NCBI RefSeq assembly: GCF_001440415.1
Contig: NZ_LLYA01000156.1
Location: forward strand, 1 to 64,000
Direction: 5' to 3'
Origin: Bradyrhizobium retamae
Lineage (GTDB): Bacteria; Pseudomonadota; Alphaproteobacteria; Rhizobiales; Xanthobacteraceae
DNA length: 64,000 bases
A program made the position numbers and the translations under genes. The notes under the pieces were generated by a model. It was given only the letters and a program-made list of their open reading frames with translations, was not told the origin of the DNA and did not search any database. Positions 41,986-50,841 of this stretch are shown here, one piece after another; within the stretch, counting starts at the first letter, position 1, and every line of letters begins with the position of its first letter.

Positions 41986-42663
41986 ATGAATTCATTGAGC
42001 GACGGGCCCAAGGCGGAAGCCATCACGGTCGTGCTGGTCGAGGACGACGCGCCGACGCTTTGGCGGCTGCAGGACGCGCTGGCCAAAGCCGGATACCAGG
42101 TCAGGGCCGCCGGCACGCTCGCGGAAGCCCGCGCCTGTCTCGCGCAAGGCGCGCCAAAGGTGCTGCTGACCGACCTTCAGTTGCCGGACGGTCATGGCGT
42201 CGACCTGATTCGCGAGACCCGCCGGCGCTTTCCCGATACCGAGATCATGGTGATCTCGATCCTCGGCGACGAGGAAAGCGTGATTTCGGCGATCACCGTC
42301 GGCGCGACAGGCTATCTGCTCAAGGACGCCTTCCCGACCGACATCGCCGCCACCGTGCGCGACCTCGTCGCCGGCCATTCGCCGATCTCGGCCTCGATCG
42401 CGCGTTTCATCGTGCGCCGGACCCAGAGCACGCCGGAGCCGCCGCCCGGCCCAGTACTCAACACCGCCAAACTGACGCCGCGCGAAATCGACATTCTCTG
42501 GGGCATCGCCAAGGGCTTTAGCTATGCCGAGATCGCCAGCCATCTCGGCCTGTCACGGCAAACCGTGCCCGGGCATATCAAGAGCATCTATCGCAAGCTC
42601 GAAGTTCATACCCGGGGCGAGGCGGTGTTCGAGGCGGTCCAGCAGGGCTTGATCAAGTTGTGA
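41986..42663 (+). CDS. NarL/FixJ-type response regulator
   Basis: From ATG 41986 the product has 225 residues. The receiver domain has acidic residues at 19-21 (VEDDAP), the phosphoacceptor Asp63 in LLTDLQLPDGHG and a conserved lysine in LLKDAFP. The LuxR-type HTH is at about residues 155-220 (LTPREIDILWGIAKGFSYAE, then LGLSRQTVPGHIKSIYRKL). Its TGA overlaps the GTG start of the kinase gene, so it forms a coupled pair with it. Confidence 0.9.
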   Translation: MNSLSDGPKAEAITVVLVEDDAPTLWRLQDALAKAGYQVRAAGTLAEARACLAQGAPKVLLTDLQLPDGHGVDLIRETRRRFPDTEIMVISILGDEESVISAITVGATGYLLKDAFPTDIAATVRDLVAGHSPISASIARFIVRRTQSTPEPPPGPVLNTAKLTPREIDILWGIAKGFSYAEIASHLGLSRQTVPGHIKSIYRKLEVHTRGEAVFEAVQQGLIKL

Positions 42664-44606
42664 ACGATCACGGCGACGACGTGCAACCGGAGCTGCCCGG
42701 CCGCGCGCGGCGTCGGCTGCGGTCGTCCCGTCTCATCCGGTATCTGCTGCTGCAGGCGGTGATCGCCGTCGCCGGCGTCACGGTGCTTCTGCAATCGCTG
42801 CCCGGACCTCCCGCGCAATATCAAGTGACGGCCTTTCAGCTCACCGAAGCCGGCGCCGAGCGGGCGGTGACGCTGCCGTACTTCTCACCGTTGCGGAATG
42901 CGATGAACGATCCGCCCCGCTTCAGGGGACACTTCATCCGCCCGGCCGACGAAGCCTCGCGGGCCTGGTCGGTGTTCCTGCCGCGTTTCACCAACGGCGT
43001 CGAGGTTACCGTCAACGATGTCGTGATCCTCGACAGCCGACGCGATCCCGCCGCCAACCGCCCCGACCGCAACACGCCGGCGATTGCGGTGATCCCCGCT
43101 TCCGTGCTGCGCGATGGCGACAACGCCATCTCGATCCGGCTGTTCATCTGGGGTCCGATCACAGGCTTCCTCGATCGCATCTGGGTCGGCCCGGACGAAG
43201 AGTTGCGCCCGACCTACAATCTCAGAACGCTGGTGTTCGTGACGTTGCCGGTTGTGTTCTCATCCTGGCAGGCGATTCTGGCGGTCATCCTCGGCATCAT
43301 GTGGGTGATGCGTCGCCACGAGCCGGCCTACGGCGTTCTGGCGGCGGCGATGGCCGTGGGTGTCGGCCAGGCGTTCCTGCAAACGCCGATGGGTGAGACG
43401 CCGTTTTCCAGGTTCAATGTGATCCTGATTTCCTCCGCGCCGATCGAAAGCGCACTGGTGCTGGTCTTTGCGCTGCTGCTCTCGGGCTGGAAGTGGCAGC
43501 GCTACGCCTGGATCATCTTCATTCCGGGCATCGCATTGGCGCTGGCCGGCCTGTTCGGAAATCAGGCGCTGGTGCGCGCCCTCTTTCTGATTCTCGCCGT
43601 ACCGATGGTCGGCATCTCCCTTCTCATTATGGCCGTCGTTACCGCGCGATCGGCGCTGCAACGGCAGAACGTCGCGAGCTTCCTGCTCGGCTGCGCGGTC
43701 ACGATCATGCTGACCTGCTGGATCGTCGACCTGCTCTCGGTGTTTCAGATGATGCCCAACCGCATCTTCACCGCGCGGCTGTCCTATTCGGCGATGCTGG
43801 TCGCGATCGGCGCCGGGCTCACCTGGCGGTTCGCCCGGGCGCTGAACCAGATCGATGGCTTTGCCGGTCGCCTCGTCACCCAGGTGCGCGAGGCGGAGGA
43901 GAAGCTGAAGGCCAGTTTCGCCCGCGAGGAGGAGCGCGCCCGCGCCGCGGCGCTGGCGCGGGAGCGCACGCGCCTGATGCGCGACCTGCATGACGGGCTC
44001 GGCGGCCAGCTCGTAAGCATCGTGGCCTTGAGCGAACGCGGCAATGGCAGCGCGGGGATCGGCGAAGCGGCGCGCGCCGCGCTGAAGGATTTGCGCCTCG
44101 TCATCGACTCCATGGACGACATCGGCGGCGATCTGATGCTGGCGCTGGGCTCCTGGCGCGAACGCGCCATGGCGCAGCTTCGTCCGCATGACATCGCGCT
44201 CGACTGGCGCGCGGTCACCGCGCAGGGCCTGCCGGTTCATCCCGAGCTGCGACCGTGGCACGTCATCCAGATCGTGCGGCTGTTGGATGAAGCGGTGACC
44301 AATGCGGTCAAGCACGCCGAGGCGCGGCGCATTACGGTGAGGATCGAGACACTGGCGGGCGCCGACGGCCTCGAGCGCGGCTGCATCACCGTCGAGGATG
44401 ACGGCAGGGGGTTTGAGATCGCGCCTGACGGCGGAGCCGCCGGAGCGGCGAAAACGGCGCGCGGCCTGCGCAACATGCGAAGCCGTGCCGCGCGCTGCGG
44501 CGCGGAGCTGGAACTGAGCTCCTGCGCCCAAGGGACTAACAAGGGCACGCGCGTGAGGCTGACCTTGCCCCACCGCTTTCCCGACAGCGATGGCGCTGCC
44601 GGTTAG
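42660..44606 (+). CDS. Membrane sensor histidine kinase (HisKA_3/NarX-UhpB type)
   Basis: A 648-residue protein with GTG start 42660. A helix at about residues 25-43 is followed by an extracytoplasmic region with a beta-sandwich feel (VFLPRFTNGVEVTVNDVV). Seven or so helices follow to about residue 395. The HisKA_3 dimerisation box LMRDLHDGLGGQLVSIVALS has His444, and the HATPase domain contains DEAVTNAVKHAEA and DDGRGFEI. It phosphorylates the overlapping LuxR-type regulator. The input resembles 7TM-DISM sensors; the signal is unknown. Confidence 0.88.
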   Translation: MNDHGDDVQPELPGRARRRLRSSRLIRYLLLQAVIAVAGVTVLLQSLPGPPAQYQVTAFQLTEAGAERAVTLPYFSPLRNAMNDPPRFRGHFIRPADEASRAWSVFLPRFTNGVEVTVNDVVILDSRRDPAANRPDRNTPAIAVIPASVLRDGDNAISIRLFIWGPITGFLDRIWVGPDEELRPTYNLRTLVFVTLPVVFSSWQAILAVILGIMWVMRRHEPAYGVLAAAMAVGVGQAFLQTPMGETPFSRFNVILISSAPIESALVLVFALLLSGWKWQRYAWIIFIPGIALALAGLFGNQALVRALFLILAVPMVGISLLIMAVVTARSALQRQNVASFLLGCAVTIMLTCWIVDLLSVFQMMPNRIFTARLSYSAMLVAIGAGLTWRFARALNQIDGFAGRLVTQVREAEEKLKASFAREEERARAAALARERTRLMRDLHDGLGGQLVSIVALSERGNGSAGIGEAARAALKDLRLVIDSMDDIGGDLMLALGSWRERAMAQLRPHDIALDWRAVTAQGLPVHPELRPWHVIQIVRLLDEAVTNAVKHAEARRITVRIETLAGADGLERGCITVEDDGRGFEIAPDGGAAGAAKTARGLRNMRSRAARCGAELELSSCAQGTNKGTRVRLTLPHRFPDSDGAAG

Positions 44607-44625
44607 CATGCACATTTTTAGTTAC

Positions 44626-44693
44626 GCGTTTTCTTTACGCGAACCGGTGCCACCCACGGATCAAGTCCGAGGGCATGCTTCGCTTGAAAACGC
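44626..44693. repeat. Rhizobial palindromic repeat (GCGTTTTC / GAAAACGC)
   Basis: GCGTTTTC at 44626-44633 and GAAAACGC at 44686-44693 enclose TTTACGCGAACCGGTGCCAC and a further AAGTCCGAGGGCATGCTTCG part. It is longer than the related copy at 53448-53491, which lacks the inner 24 bp or so. It lies at the 3' end of the kinase gene and in front of the next, convergent gene. Confidence 0.6.
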
Positions 44694-44699
44694 ATTGCC

Positions 44700-45005
44700 T
44701 CAGCGGCGGCCGACGCGGTTCACCGGGCCACCGCGGTTCATCGGCGTGCCGGGACGAACACCGACGCCCCGAACTCCGACGCCGACAGCGCCGACGCCGA
44801 CACGGGCAACGCCAACGACCGGTGTCACGACCGCAGCCGCTGCAACCGGCGTCGGGCGCGCGACGCAGCCCTTCGGCACGCCAACCGTCTTGCAATAAAC
44901 CACTGCAGCCTGGGCAGAGCCTACGCCGCCGACTGCAAAGGAAGCTACGGCCGAAAACGCCGCGAGCGTCAGACCTGCGCTCAGCCAACCTGTCTTCTTC
45001 AACAT
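44700..45005 (-). CDS. Small secreted Val/Gly/Pro-rich protein
   Basis: A 101-residue protein with a signal peptide (about residues 1-33, GLTLAAFSAVASFAVGGVGS, AQAA). AVVYCKTVGVPKGCVARPTP holds two cysteines, and a V-G-V repeat with about five repetitions follows to GRR at the end. It is a known type of rhizobial hypothetical. No function is suggested by domain content. It converges on the kinase gene over a palindromic repeat. Confidence 0.65.
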   Translation of the reverse strand: MLKKTGWLSAGLTLAAFSAVASFAVGGVGSAQAAVVYCKTVGVPKGCVARPTPVAAAAVVTPVVGVARVGVGAVGVGVRGVGVRPGTPMNRGGPVNRVGRR

Positions 45006-45242
45006 GTCATCTCTCCCGAATTGGGCGTGCAGCTCTTTGCGATGTGCCGATCGGTCACCGCAGCCGACGCGAGATGTACATGGTCCATCGAGGTGCCCGG
45101 CAACATCCCATGAAAATGGTGTGGGTGCGCGCGGGGTGATTTGCGACCCGCTTTCGACGCCATGAACATGGCATGGACCGCCGGCGCAACCTCGACGAGT
45201 TTTCGCGCGCTTTCAATCTCCATTCTCGTCAAAAGGTGATCC

Positions 45243-45485
45243 ATGATGAAATCCATTCATGCCGTGGCCGCGACCGCAGCCCTGATCCTGTCGCTCGGCG
45301 CAGGCTCGCTGGCTCAGGCGCAATCCGGCCCCACTCCCCAGGAGCAGATGGCCTGCCGTTCGGATGCCGGAAAATTCTGCGCCGAGCATATCGGCAAGCC
45401 GCCGCAGATGAATGCCTGCCTGAAGGCGAACAAGACGAAGCTGTCGGATGGCTGCCGCAAGGTGGTGGAAGCGCGCGGCGGCTAA
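45243..45485 (+). CDS. Small secreted cysteine-rich protein (Cys-rich GLG1-like motif)
   Basis: An 80-residue protein with AAGGTG upstream of tandem ATGs. Residues 1-26 form a signal peptide ending SLAQAQ. The mature chain has four cysteines in CRSDAGKFCAEHIGKPPQMN and ACLKANKTKLSDGCRK, the spacing of the Cys-rich repeat found in GLG1. Such single-repeat proteins occur widely in alphaproteobacteria, and no role is established. Confidence 0.75.
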   Translation: MMKSIHAVAATAALILSLGAGSLAQAQSGPTPQEQMACRSDAGKFCAEHIGKPPQMNACLKANKTKLSDGCRKVVEARGG

Positions 45486-45685
45486 GGCGTAATGATTAGT
45501 TTGATTTGACTGAGCGGCACGATCCGCCCGCGTTCCCCGGATGCTGCGCAGCGCGCCGCACCTAGTGGCGTGGTGCGCTGCTGATCCGGGGTCCACCACG
45601 CGCCAGTGGTCCCGGCTCTGCGGTGCAGCGTTTCACGCTGCACGGCGTCCGGGACACGGATACCCCGTTCGCAGGAAGCGATCGA

Positions 45686-46399
45686 TCAATCCTGATCGAA
45701 CAACCTGATCCGGGGCATTTCGATTCGTGCCGGCTCGCCGGCGAACGCTTCTTCGCGGATGATGATGCGCCGCGGCTCGGTTGCTTCGCGGACCTGCGCC
45801 TCGACCCCCTCGAGGTCCTGCCCTCGAGGCTGCTGGAAGCGGCGCTTGTCGGCCCAGCGCTGGCGCCGCTCGGCGCGCCGCTGTTCGGCGGCAGCGCGTT
45901 TGAGATCGGCATCACGCGCCTTGGCAAACGCCTCCTGGGGCGCAGCAGCCTTCTCCGGCGGAGCAGTGTTTTCGCCGGCCTGTTCGGCGGGCTTCGAGGG
46001 TTTCGGCGGTGGCGGTACAGGTTGAGCGGCCGCTGCGTTATTGGCCGTCTTCTCTTCGGTGGAAGCATTATTGGCAGCCGGCGCTGCCGCCGCCGTTTGC
46101 GGCTGTGGTTGCGTTTGCGGCTGTAATGGCTGCGTCTGTTGGGGCTGCGTTTGCGGCTGCTCCTGGGCAGGCGCGGTATTGGCCGCAGCCGCCGTCGCCG
46201 CGAGATAGGGCACCGGCTGCGATGGCTCCGTCGAGACCGGTATCGGCTCCGCTGACATCCGGCGTTCCAGTTTCGAGATCACCTGCGTCGGCGGGCTGAC
46301 GATGTTGGCAGCCAGGTATCCACCGCCGAGACCGGCGGCGACCGCGACGACCACGGTTCCTGCCCCCGCAAAAAAGGCCGTTGATGCGCGCATCTGCAA
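45686..46399 (-). CDS. Membrane-anchored Pro/Gln/Ala-rich protein of unknown function
   Basis: A 237-residue protein; an alternative ATG at 46393 trims two residues. An N-terminal helix at residues 8-30 anchors it. From residue 60 to about 150 it is a low-complexity linker rich in P, Q, A and T. The C-terminal 80 residues are strongly charged (RRAERRQRWADKRRFQQPRG). It resembles no enzyme. The neighbour at 46501-47208 has the same anchored layout on the same strand. Confidence 0.6.
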   Translation of the reverse strand: MQMRASTAFFAGAGTVVVAVAAGLGGGYLAANIVSPPTQVISKLERRMSAEPIPVSTEPSQPVPYLAATAAAANTAPAQEQPQTQPQQTQPLQPQTQPQPQTAAAAPAANNASTEEKTANNAAAAQPVPPPPKPSKPAEQAGENTAPPEKAAAPQEAFAKARDADLKRAAAEQRRAERRQRWADKRRFQQPRGQDLEGVEAQVREATEPRRIIIREEAFAGEPARIEMPRIRLFDQD

Positions 46400-46500
46400 A
46401 CTCCCTCATCCACGCCGGCAACGCGTGGGGTAGGGCGATGTTCCGGTGCGGCGTTGGGTGTAGGAGTTCTGCGGAACCAGCGACCGATGCAGATCGCCGC

Positions 46501-47208
46501 TCAGATCATTGCGGCGACTTTTTCCAGCCCGATGATGCGGGCAAGCGAGCGCACTTCGCTCTTCTGGTCCTCACGCAACTGGAACAGCAGCGGCATCGCC
46601 GCCGATTTCAATTGCTGGACTTCCGCGGACTCTGGATCGATGGGCACGCCCGTCGCATTCGGGTTGGCCTGCCGGCCCGCATGAATCTTGCGGGCAACGG
46701 CGCGCAGCGCGGTCTCTACGGGAGGCCAGTAGTACTCTTGCGATGCCGTCAGTTTCAGGCGGTCCTTGATGCCGGCGATCTGGCCATCGCTCAATAGCGT
46801 GTAGCTCTTCTGCGGCTGGGGCTTGGCTGCGGCCTTGGGCTTTGCGGGCGCAGGCGCCGTGCTCGGCGCGACGGTGGACGTCGTGGGCGGGACGGTCGGA
46901 GCCGCGATTTCCTTTGGCATGGCCATATCGACTGGTGACGTCGAGGCATAGGCCCGGCGCAGCGACTCGTTCAGCGCGGGATCCCTGGGCTGGGGCTCAA
47001 CCGCGGCGGTGGCGTAGCTTAGGACCGCCAGGCGATCCTTTTTGCCTTCCTTGTTCGAGACCGGAGCCTGGACGGAGGAAGCCGACGCCAGTTCGAACCG
47101 GGCGGCAGGCACGCTGTCGCGGCCGACAATGGCGGTGACGGCGGCGCCGGCCACGAGAAAACAGATCAGCGCGACAATCGTCATAGTCTTGGTCAAAAAG
47201 GTCTCCAT
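46501..47208 (-). CDS. Conserved membrane-anchored hypothetical protein
   Basis: A 235-residue protein with one N-terminal helix (TMTIVALICFLVAGAAVTAI). A Pro/Ala-rich linker follows to about residue 130. The C-terminal domain reads SDGQIAGIKDRLKLTASQEY, YWPPVETALRAVARK and SAAMPLLFQLREDQKSEVRS, resembling LTXXQ/Spy-like alpha-helical folds. It may have a periplasmic role in envelope stress. Distance to the next gene downstream (46399) is about 100 bp. Confidence 0.65.
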   Translation of the reverse strand: METFLTKTMTIVALICFLVAGAAVTAIVGRDSVPAARFELASASSVQAPVSNKEGKKDRLAVLSYATAAVEPQPRDPALNESLRRAYASTSPVDMAMPKEIAAPTVPPTTSTVAPSTAPAPAKPKAAAKPQPQKSYTLLSDGQIAGIKDRLKLTASQEYYWPPVETALRAVARKIHAGRQANPNATGVPIDPESAEVQQLKSAAMPLLFQLREDQKSEVRSLARIIGLEKVAAMI

Positions 47209-47326
47209 TCCCGCCGACGTTTGGCCCTTTTGCTGAAAACTGGATGATAATTGAGGCTATACGATGCCAATCGCCGCGCCGACGCGGTCGAAAAGATGGG
47301 GAAAAAGTCCCAAAATTGTCCCGGAA

Positions 47327-47572
47327 TCAGGCCGCTGCGGCCAATTCATACGCCTCCTGGATATCGGCGACGATATCGGAGGCTTCCCACAGGGCGTCGG
47401 GGGCGACCTGCTGCAGGGTGACGGTCCAGTTGCACTTGCGGTTGCGCGGCATGCTGACGACGTCGAATTCGATACCGCGGCACAGCGGATGCCGATCGAG
47501 CGCAAACATCACCCGGCGCCGGATCTCGTCGAGGGTTGCCGGGGTTTTGGCAAAATACCGGTCGAAATCCAT
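47327..47572 (-). CDS. Small conserved hypothetical protein
   Basis: From ATG 47572 (MDFDRYFAKTPATLDEIRRR) the product has 81 residues, with VMFALDRHPLCRGIEFDVVS, RNRKCNWTVTLQQVAPDALW and a helical end. No family is recognised. Codon use fits the neighbours and the frame is stable. A longer in-frame start at 47617 adds 15 residues without clear support. Confidence 0.6.
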   Translation of the reverse strand: MDFDRYFAKTPATLDEIRRRVMFALDRHPLCRGIEFDVVSMPRNRKCNWTVTLQQVAPDALWEASDIVADIQEAYELAAAA

Positions 47573-47720
47573 TCCATACCCCTTTCGATTTGCCGTCCGA
47601 CCGTGGCGGCGGACCATCGTCTGGGGCTATTGTTGGGGCCGATATGGTTAACGGCGCGTTAAGCCTTCGGAATGGCAAGGGCCGGGACCCGAGCAAACGG
47701 CGGAGCGGAATAGCCCGGGC

Positions 47721-48371
47721 ATGGCTGAAGCGACATCCCAGACGACGTCGGTCGCCACCGGGCCATCGGTTCGCCCCGCGCTGGTGGCGGCGATCGCGAT
47801 TTCAGCCTTCACGCTGTCGATCGCGACGTTCGAACTGTCGATGGCGGACTGGCCCTCCGGCTTCGTCCTGCTTGTCGTCGTGCCGCTGGTCGCCCTGGTG
47901 TTCTTCGCCTGCCTGGTGTGGTCGGCTTCGCTGCTCCCCAGGATCCGAACCAGTGGCGCGAAGTTCGCCCTCCCCTTCCTGATCTGCGCGCTGACGCTCT
48001 CCATTCTCGCCTACGCCCCGCTGCACCAGGTCGCCCTCCAGCAGAATTTCCGCTGGCACCGGGCCGACCGCGAACAGATCGTGGCGCGCATCAAAGCCGG
48101 CGAGCTGAAACCTAACGTCTCCTACAACAAGAACCTGGTTGCGCTCGGCGACCGCGAGCCAAATGTTTCCGTCGGCAACGACATCGTCGTCGACGGGACG
48201 GAAGAAGGCACCTATGTGCTGTTTTTGACCTCACGCGGCCTGAAGCACTATTTCACCGGCTTCCTGCACGTGCCTCCGGGCGGCGATCCCAAAAACTTCT
48301 TCGAATTCGCCGACAAGTCGCCGAGCCGGCTCGAGCGCTACGACGAGAATTGGTATTTCGTGGCGAATTAA
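47721..48371 (+). CDS. Three-helix membrane protein of unknown function
   Basis: A 216-residue protein. Three hydrophobic helices (ALVAAIAISAFTLSIATFEL, GFVLLVVVPLVALVFFACLV, ALPFLICALTLSILAYAPL) are followed by a soluble domain of about 115 residues that begins FRWHRADREQIVARIKAGEL and ends in SRLERYDENWYFVAN. I do not recognise the family. Its stop overlaps that of the EamA-type gene on the opposite strand. Confidence 0.65.
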   Translation: MAEATSQTTSVATGPSVRPALVAAIAISAFTLSIATFELSMADWPSGFVLLVVVPLVALVFFACLVWSASLLPRIRTSGAKFALPFLICALTLSILAYAPLHQVALQQNFRWHRADREQIVARIKAGELKPNVSYNKNLVALGDREPNVSVGNDIVVDGTEEGTYVLFLTSRGLKHYFTGFLHVPPGGDPKNFFEFADKSPSRLERYDENWYFVAN

Positions 48372-49276
48372 GTCGCATTCGCCCGGAGTGCCCCGCCGGT
48401 GATGGTGCCAAGCGCGATGCCGCCGATGATCAGCGCCATCGCCAGAAACAGCGAAGGCTCCAGCGGCTCGTTCAGGATGGCGGTGGCGCTGACGATGCCG
48501 AGCAGCGGCGTCGCCAGCAGGCACAGCGAGGTGGTGACGGCCGGCAGGCTGCGGTTCACCATCGTCATCGCCCAGTTGGCGAATGCGGTGCAGACGATGC
48601 CGCTATAGAGCATCAGGGCGGCAAGGCGCCATGTCCACGCGATCTGCGGCCGGCCTTCCGCGAACCACGCGATTAGCGACAGCAGTGCCGCCGCCAGCAG
48701 CACCTGCCAGAACACGAGCTGAAAGGGCGTCGATATCCATTTGTGGGCCCTGACATAGACGATGTTGCCGGCCCAGCAGAACGCGGCAATCAAAATCAGG
48801 CCGCTGCCGAACAGCGCGTTGCGGTCAGCCCAGTTCAGCGCCTGCGGATTGAAGATGACCGCGAGGCCCGCCAGGCCGCAGCCGATACCGATCGCGCGCC
48901 GGCGGGTGATGTGCTCCGACAGAAACATGGCTGCTCCGATCGCGACCCATAGCGGCGTCGTATAGCCAAGCACGATCGCCCTGCCCGCCGGCACGAATTG
49001 CAGCCCGGCCGCCACCAGCGCGGAAAACGCCACCAGATGCAGAATCGAGGTGCAGAACACGACCGGCAAATCGCCGCGCTTCGGCACGATGAACGTCCCC
49101 TGCGCCCACAACATCGGCGCCAGCGTCGCGGCGGCGATCATGCAGCGCAGCGCCGTCGCCCATAGCGGGGACACGTCGTGCACGATTATCTTCGTCACCG
49201 GCCAGTTGGTCCCCCACGCGAACACGACGCCGGCAAGCAGCGCCGCCGCGCTGCGGGTTGAAAGTCCACTGGCCAT
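48368..49276 (-). CDS. EamA/DMT-family exporter
   Basis: From ATG 49276 the product has about 302 residues with ten helices. ALLAGVVFAWGTNWPVTKII begins the first EamA repeat and AFCWAGNIVYVRAHKWISTP the second. Such exporters move amino acids or other metabolites. A GTG start at 49285 adds three residues. It diverges from a MocR regulator across an 83-bp gap that holds a palindrome, so the regulator probably controls it. In other bacteria this pairing often concerns amino-acid or cysteine-type solutes. Confidence 0.85.
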   Translation of the reverse strand: MASGLSTRSAAALLAGVVFAWGTNWPVTKIIVHDVSPLWATALRCMIAAATLAPMLWAQGTFIVPKRGDLPVVFCTSILHLVAFSALVAAGLQFVPAGRAIVLGYTTPLWVAIGAAMFLSEHITRRRAIGIGCGLAGLAVIFNPQALNWADRNALFGSGLILIAAFCWAGNIVYVRAHKWISTPFQLVFWQVLLAAALLSLIAWFAEGRPQIAWTWRLAALMLYSGIVCTAFANWAMTMVNRSLPAVTTSLCLLATPLLGIVSATAILNEPLEPSLFLAMALIIGGIALGTITGGALRANAT

Positions 49277-49322
49277 CTCGAACACGCCCCGTCATAAGCC
49301 GCTCGGCATTGCCTAGCCCTTC

Positions 49323-49348
49323 AACTGGCTCTAATGAAAGAACCAGTT
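49323..49348. promoter_or_regulatory. Palindromic operator in the EamA/MocR gap
   Basis: AACTGGCTC (49323-49331) and GAACCAGTT (49340-49348) form an inverted repeat with one mismatch and an 8-base spacer. A further half-site GGCCAGTTG lies at 49364-49372 across the MocR start. MocR proteins bind repeated half-sites of this kind in divergent promoters; this placement 11 bp before the MocR start suggests autoregulation. Confidence 0.6.
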
Positions 49349-49359
49349 TTTACGATTGA

Positions 49360-50814
49360 ATGGGGCCAGTTGTGGACGACCTGATTCCCGGAATGCTGCA
49401 TCTGGCGCGCGACAACGGCGCGACCTTGACGCGCCAGCTCACCGACCAGTTGCGGCACCTCATCACGGAAGGACGCCTCGCGCCCGGCCAGCGCCTGCCC
49501 TCGAGCCGGCAACTGGCGCAATCGCTCGCCCTCTCACGCAACACCGTCTCGTTTGCGATCGAGCAATTGGCCGCGGAAGGCTATCTCTCGCTCTCCGCCG
49601 GACGCCGTCCGGTCGTCGCCGAAGGCCTGTCGCTCGATCGCCGCAAGATGTCGCCGCGAAGCAGCCGGTCCGGAAGCGAGCGGATAGGCCTGTCGTCCTG
49701 GGCGCGCGGCCTGCAGCGGGCGGGCTGGCCGCCTGTTCACGACGGACGGCCGCGGCCGTTTCAACCCGGGCTGGCGGACGAGCGCGAGTTTCCGCACGAT
49801 GTGTGGAGCCGCTGCCTGCGGCGCGCGGCGCGAAACGCACCGCTACGCCGCGACCGGCCCATCAACCATCGACCGCTGCAGGAAGCGCTGCTCGGGCATC
49901 TCGTGGTTCATCGCGGCATCAAAGCCAAGGCCAATCAGATATTGATCGCACCGACGGCGCAATCCGGTCTGACGCTGATAGCAGATGCGCTGCTCGAGCG
50001 CCGCGATCACGCCTGGATCGAAAGCCCGGGCTATGGCGGCGCCAACGTTGCATTGCATGCCGCCGGCGCCATCGTTTCCGCCATACCGCTCGACGCGCAA
50101 GGCATGGCCGTCTCATCCCGCAAGGAGGCGCCGCGGCTGATCTTCGTCACGCCGTCGCATCAATATCCGACCGGCCGGCTGATGCCGATCGGCCGCCGTC
50201 TCGAACTGCTGCGTTTCGCCGAAGCCACGGGCGCTTGCATCATCGAGGACGACTACGACGGCGAATTTCACTATGAGGCCCGCCCGGTGGCCGCCTTGCA
50301 GGGGCTCGCAACATCGCCGCGCGTGTTCTATCTCGGCACCTTTTCGAAGGCAACGTATGCGGACATTCGCTTCGGTTACCTCGTCGTCCCGGAAGCACTG
50401 ATCGGTCACTTCGAACTGGCGCAGCGCCACATGGGAATGCTGACGTCGATTACCATGCAGGACGCGCTGGCCGAGTTCATCGCATCCGGCGCTTATCTCG
50501 GCCACATCAGAAGGATGACGCGGCTCTACAAGGGCCGGCGCGACCGCATGCTGCAGGCGCTTGCCGCGGAAGCCGGCGACCGTCTCGCGATCGAAGCCCC
50601 GGCCGGCGGCATGCAATTGCTGGCAAGGTGCAGCGGGCCGGCAAACGACCGGCAGTTGTCGGCGCGCCTGCTCGACGCCGGCGTCGCCAGCCGGCCGTTA
50701 TCGAGCATGCTGTATCACAAGACCAACGAGCAGGGCCTGTTTCTCGGCTTTGCGGCATGGAATGAAAAAGAGATCGATCAGGCGGCGCGCATCCTTGGTC
50801 GAAACCTGCGTTGA
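49360..50814 (+). CDS. MocR-type regulator: GntR HTH fused to aminotransferase domain
   Basis: A 484-residue protein. The N-terminal GntR winged helix is at about residues 18-85 (TLTRQLTDQLRHLITEGRLA, LPSSRQLAQSLALSRNTVS). The remainder is a type-I PLP fold with FVTPSHQYPTGRLMPIGRR, DDYDGEFHY and LGTFSKATYADIRFGYLV, where the lysine of TFSKA should bind PLP. MocR proteins sense amino acids or vitamins. It is divergent from an EamA exporter. Confidence 0.88.
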   Translation: MGPVVDDLIPGMLHLARDNGATLTRQLTDQLRHLITEGRLAPGQRLPSSRQLAQSLALSRNTVSFAIEQLAAEGYLSLSAGRRPVVAEGLSLDRRKMSPRSSRSGSERIGLSSWARGLQRAGWPPVHDGRPRPFQPGLADEREFPHDVWSRCLRRAARNAPLRRDRPINHRPLQEALLGHLVVHRGIKAKANQILIAPTAQSGLTLIADALLERRDHAWIESPGYGGANVALHAAGAIVSAIPLDAQGMAVSSRKEAPRLIFVTPSHQYPTGRLMPIGRRLELLRFAEATGACIIEDDYDGEFHYEARPVAALQGLATSPRVFYLGTFSKATYADIRFGYLVVPEALIGHFELAQRHMGMLTSITMQDALAEFIASGAYLGHIRRMTRLYKGRRDRMLQALAAEAGDRLAIEAPAGGMQLLARCSGPANDRQLSARLLDAGVASRPLSSMLYHKTNEQGLFLGFAAWNEKEIDQAARILGRNLR

Positions 50815-50841
50815 GACACGCTGAGGACATTGCGTGAAGAA

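Noticed and set aside
43260..44615. Minus-strand open frame of 451 codons opposite the histidine kinase
   Set aside because: Antisense shadow of a kinase with all sequence boxes intact.
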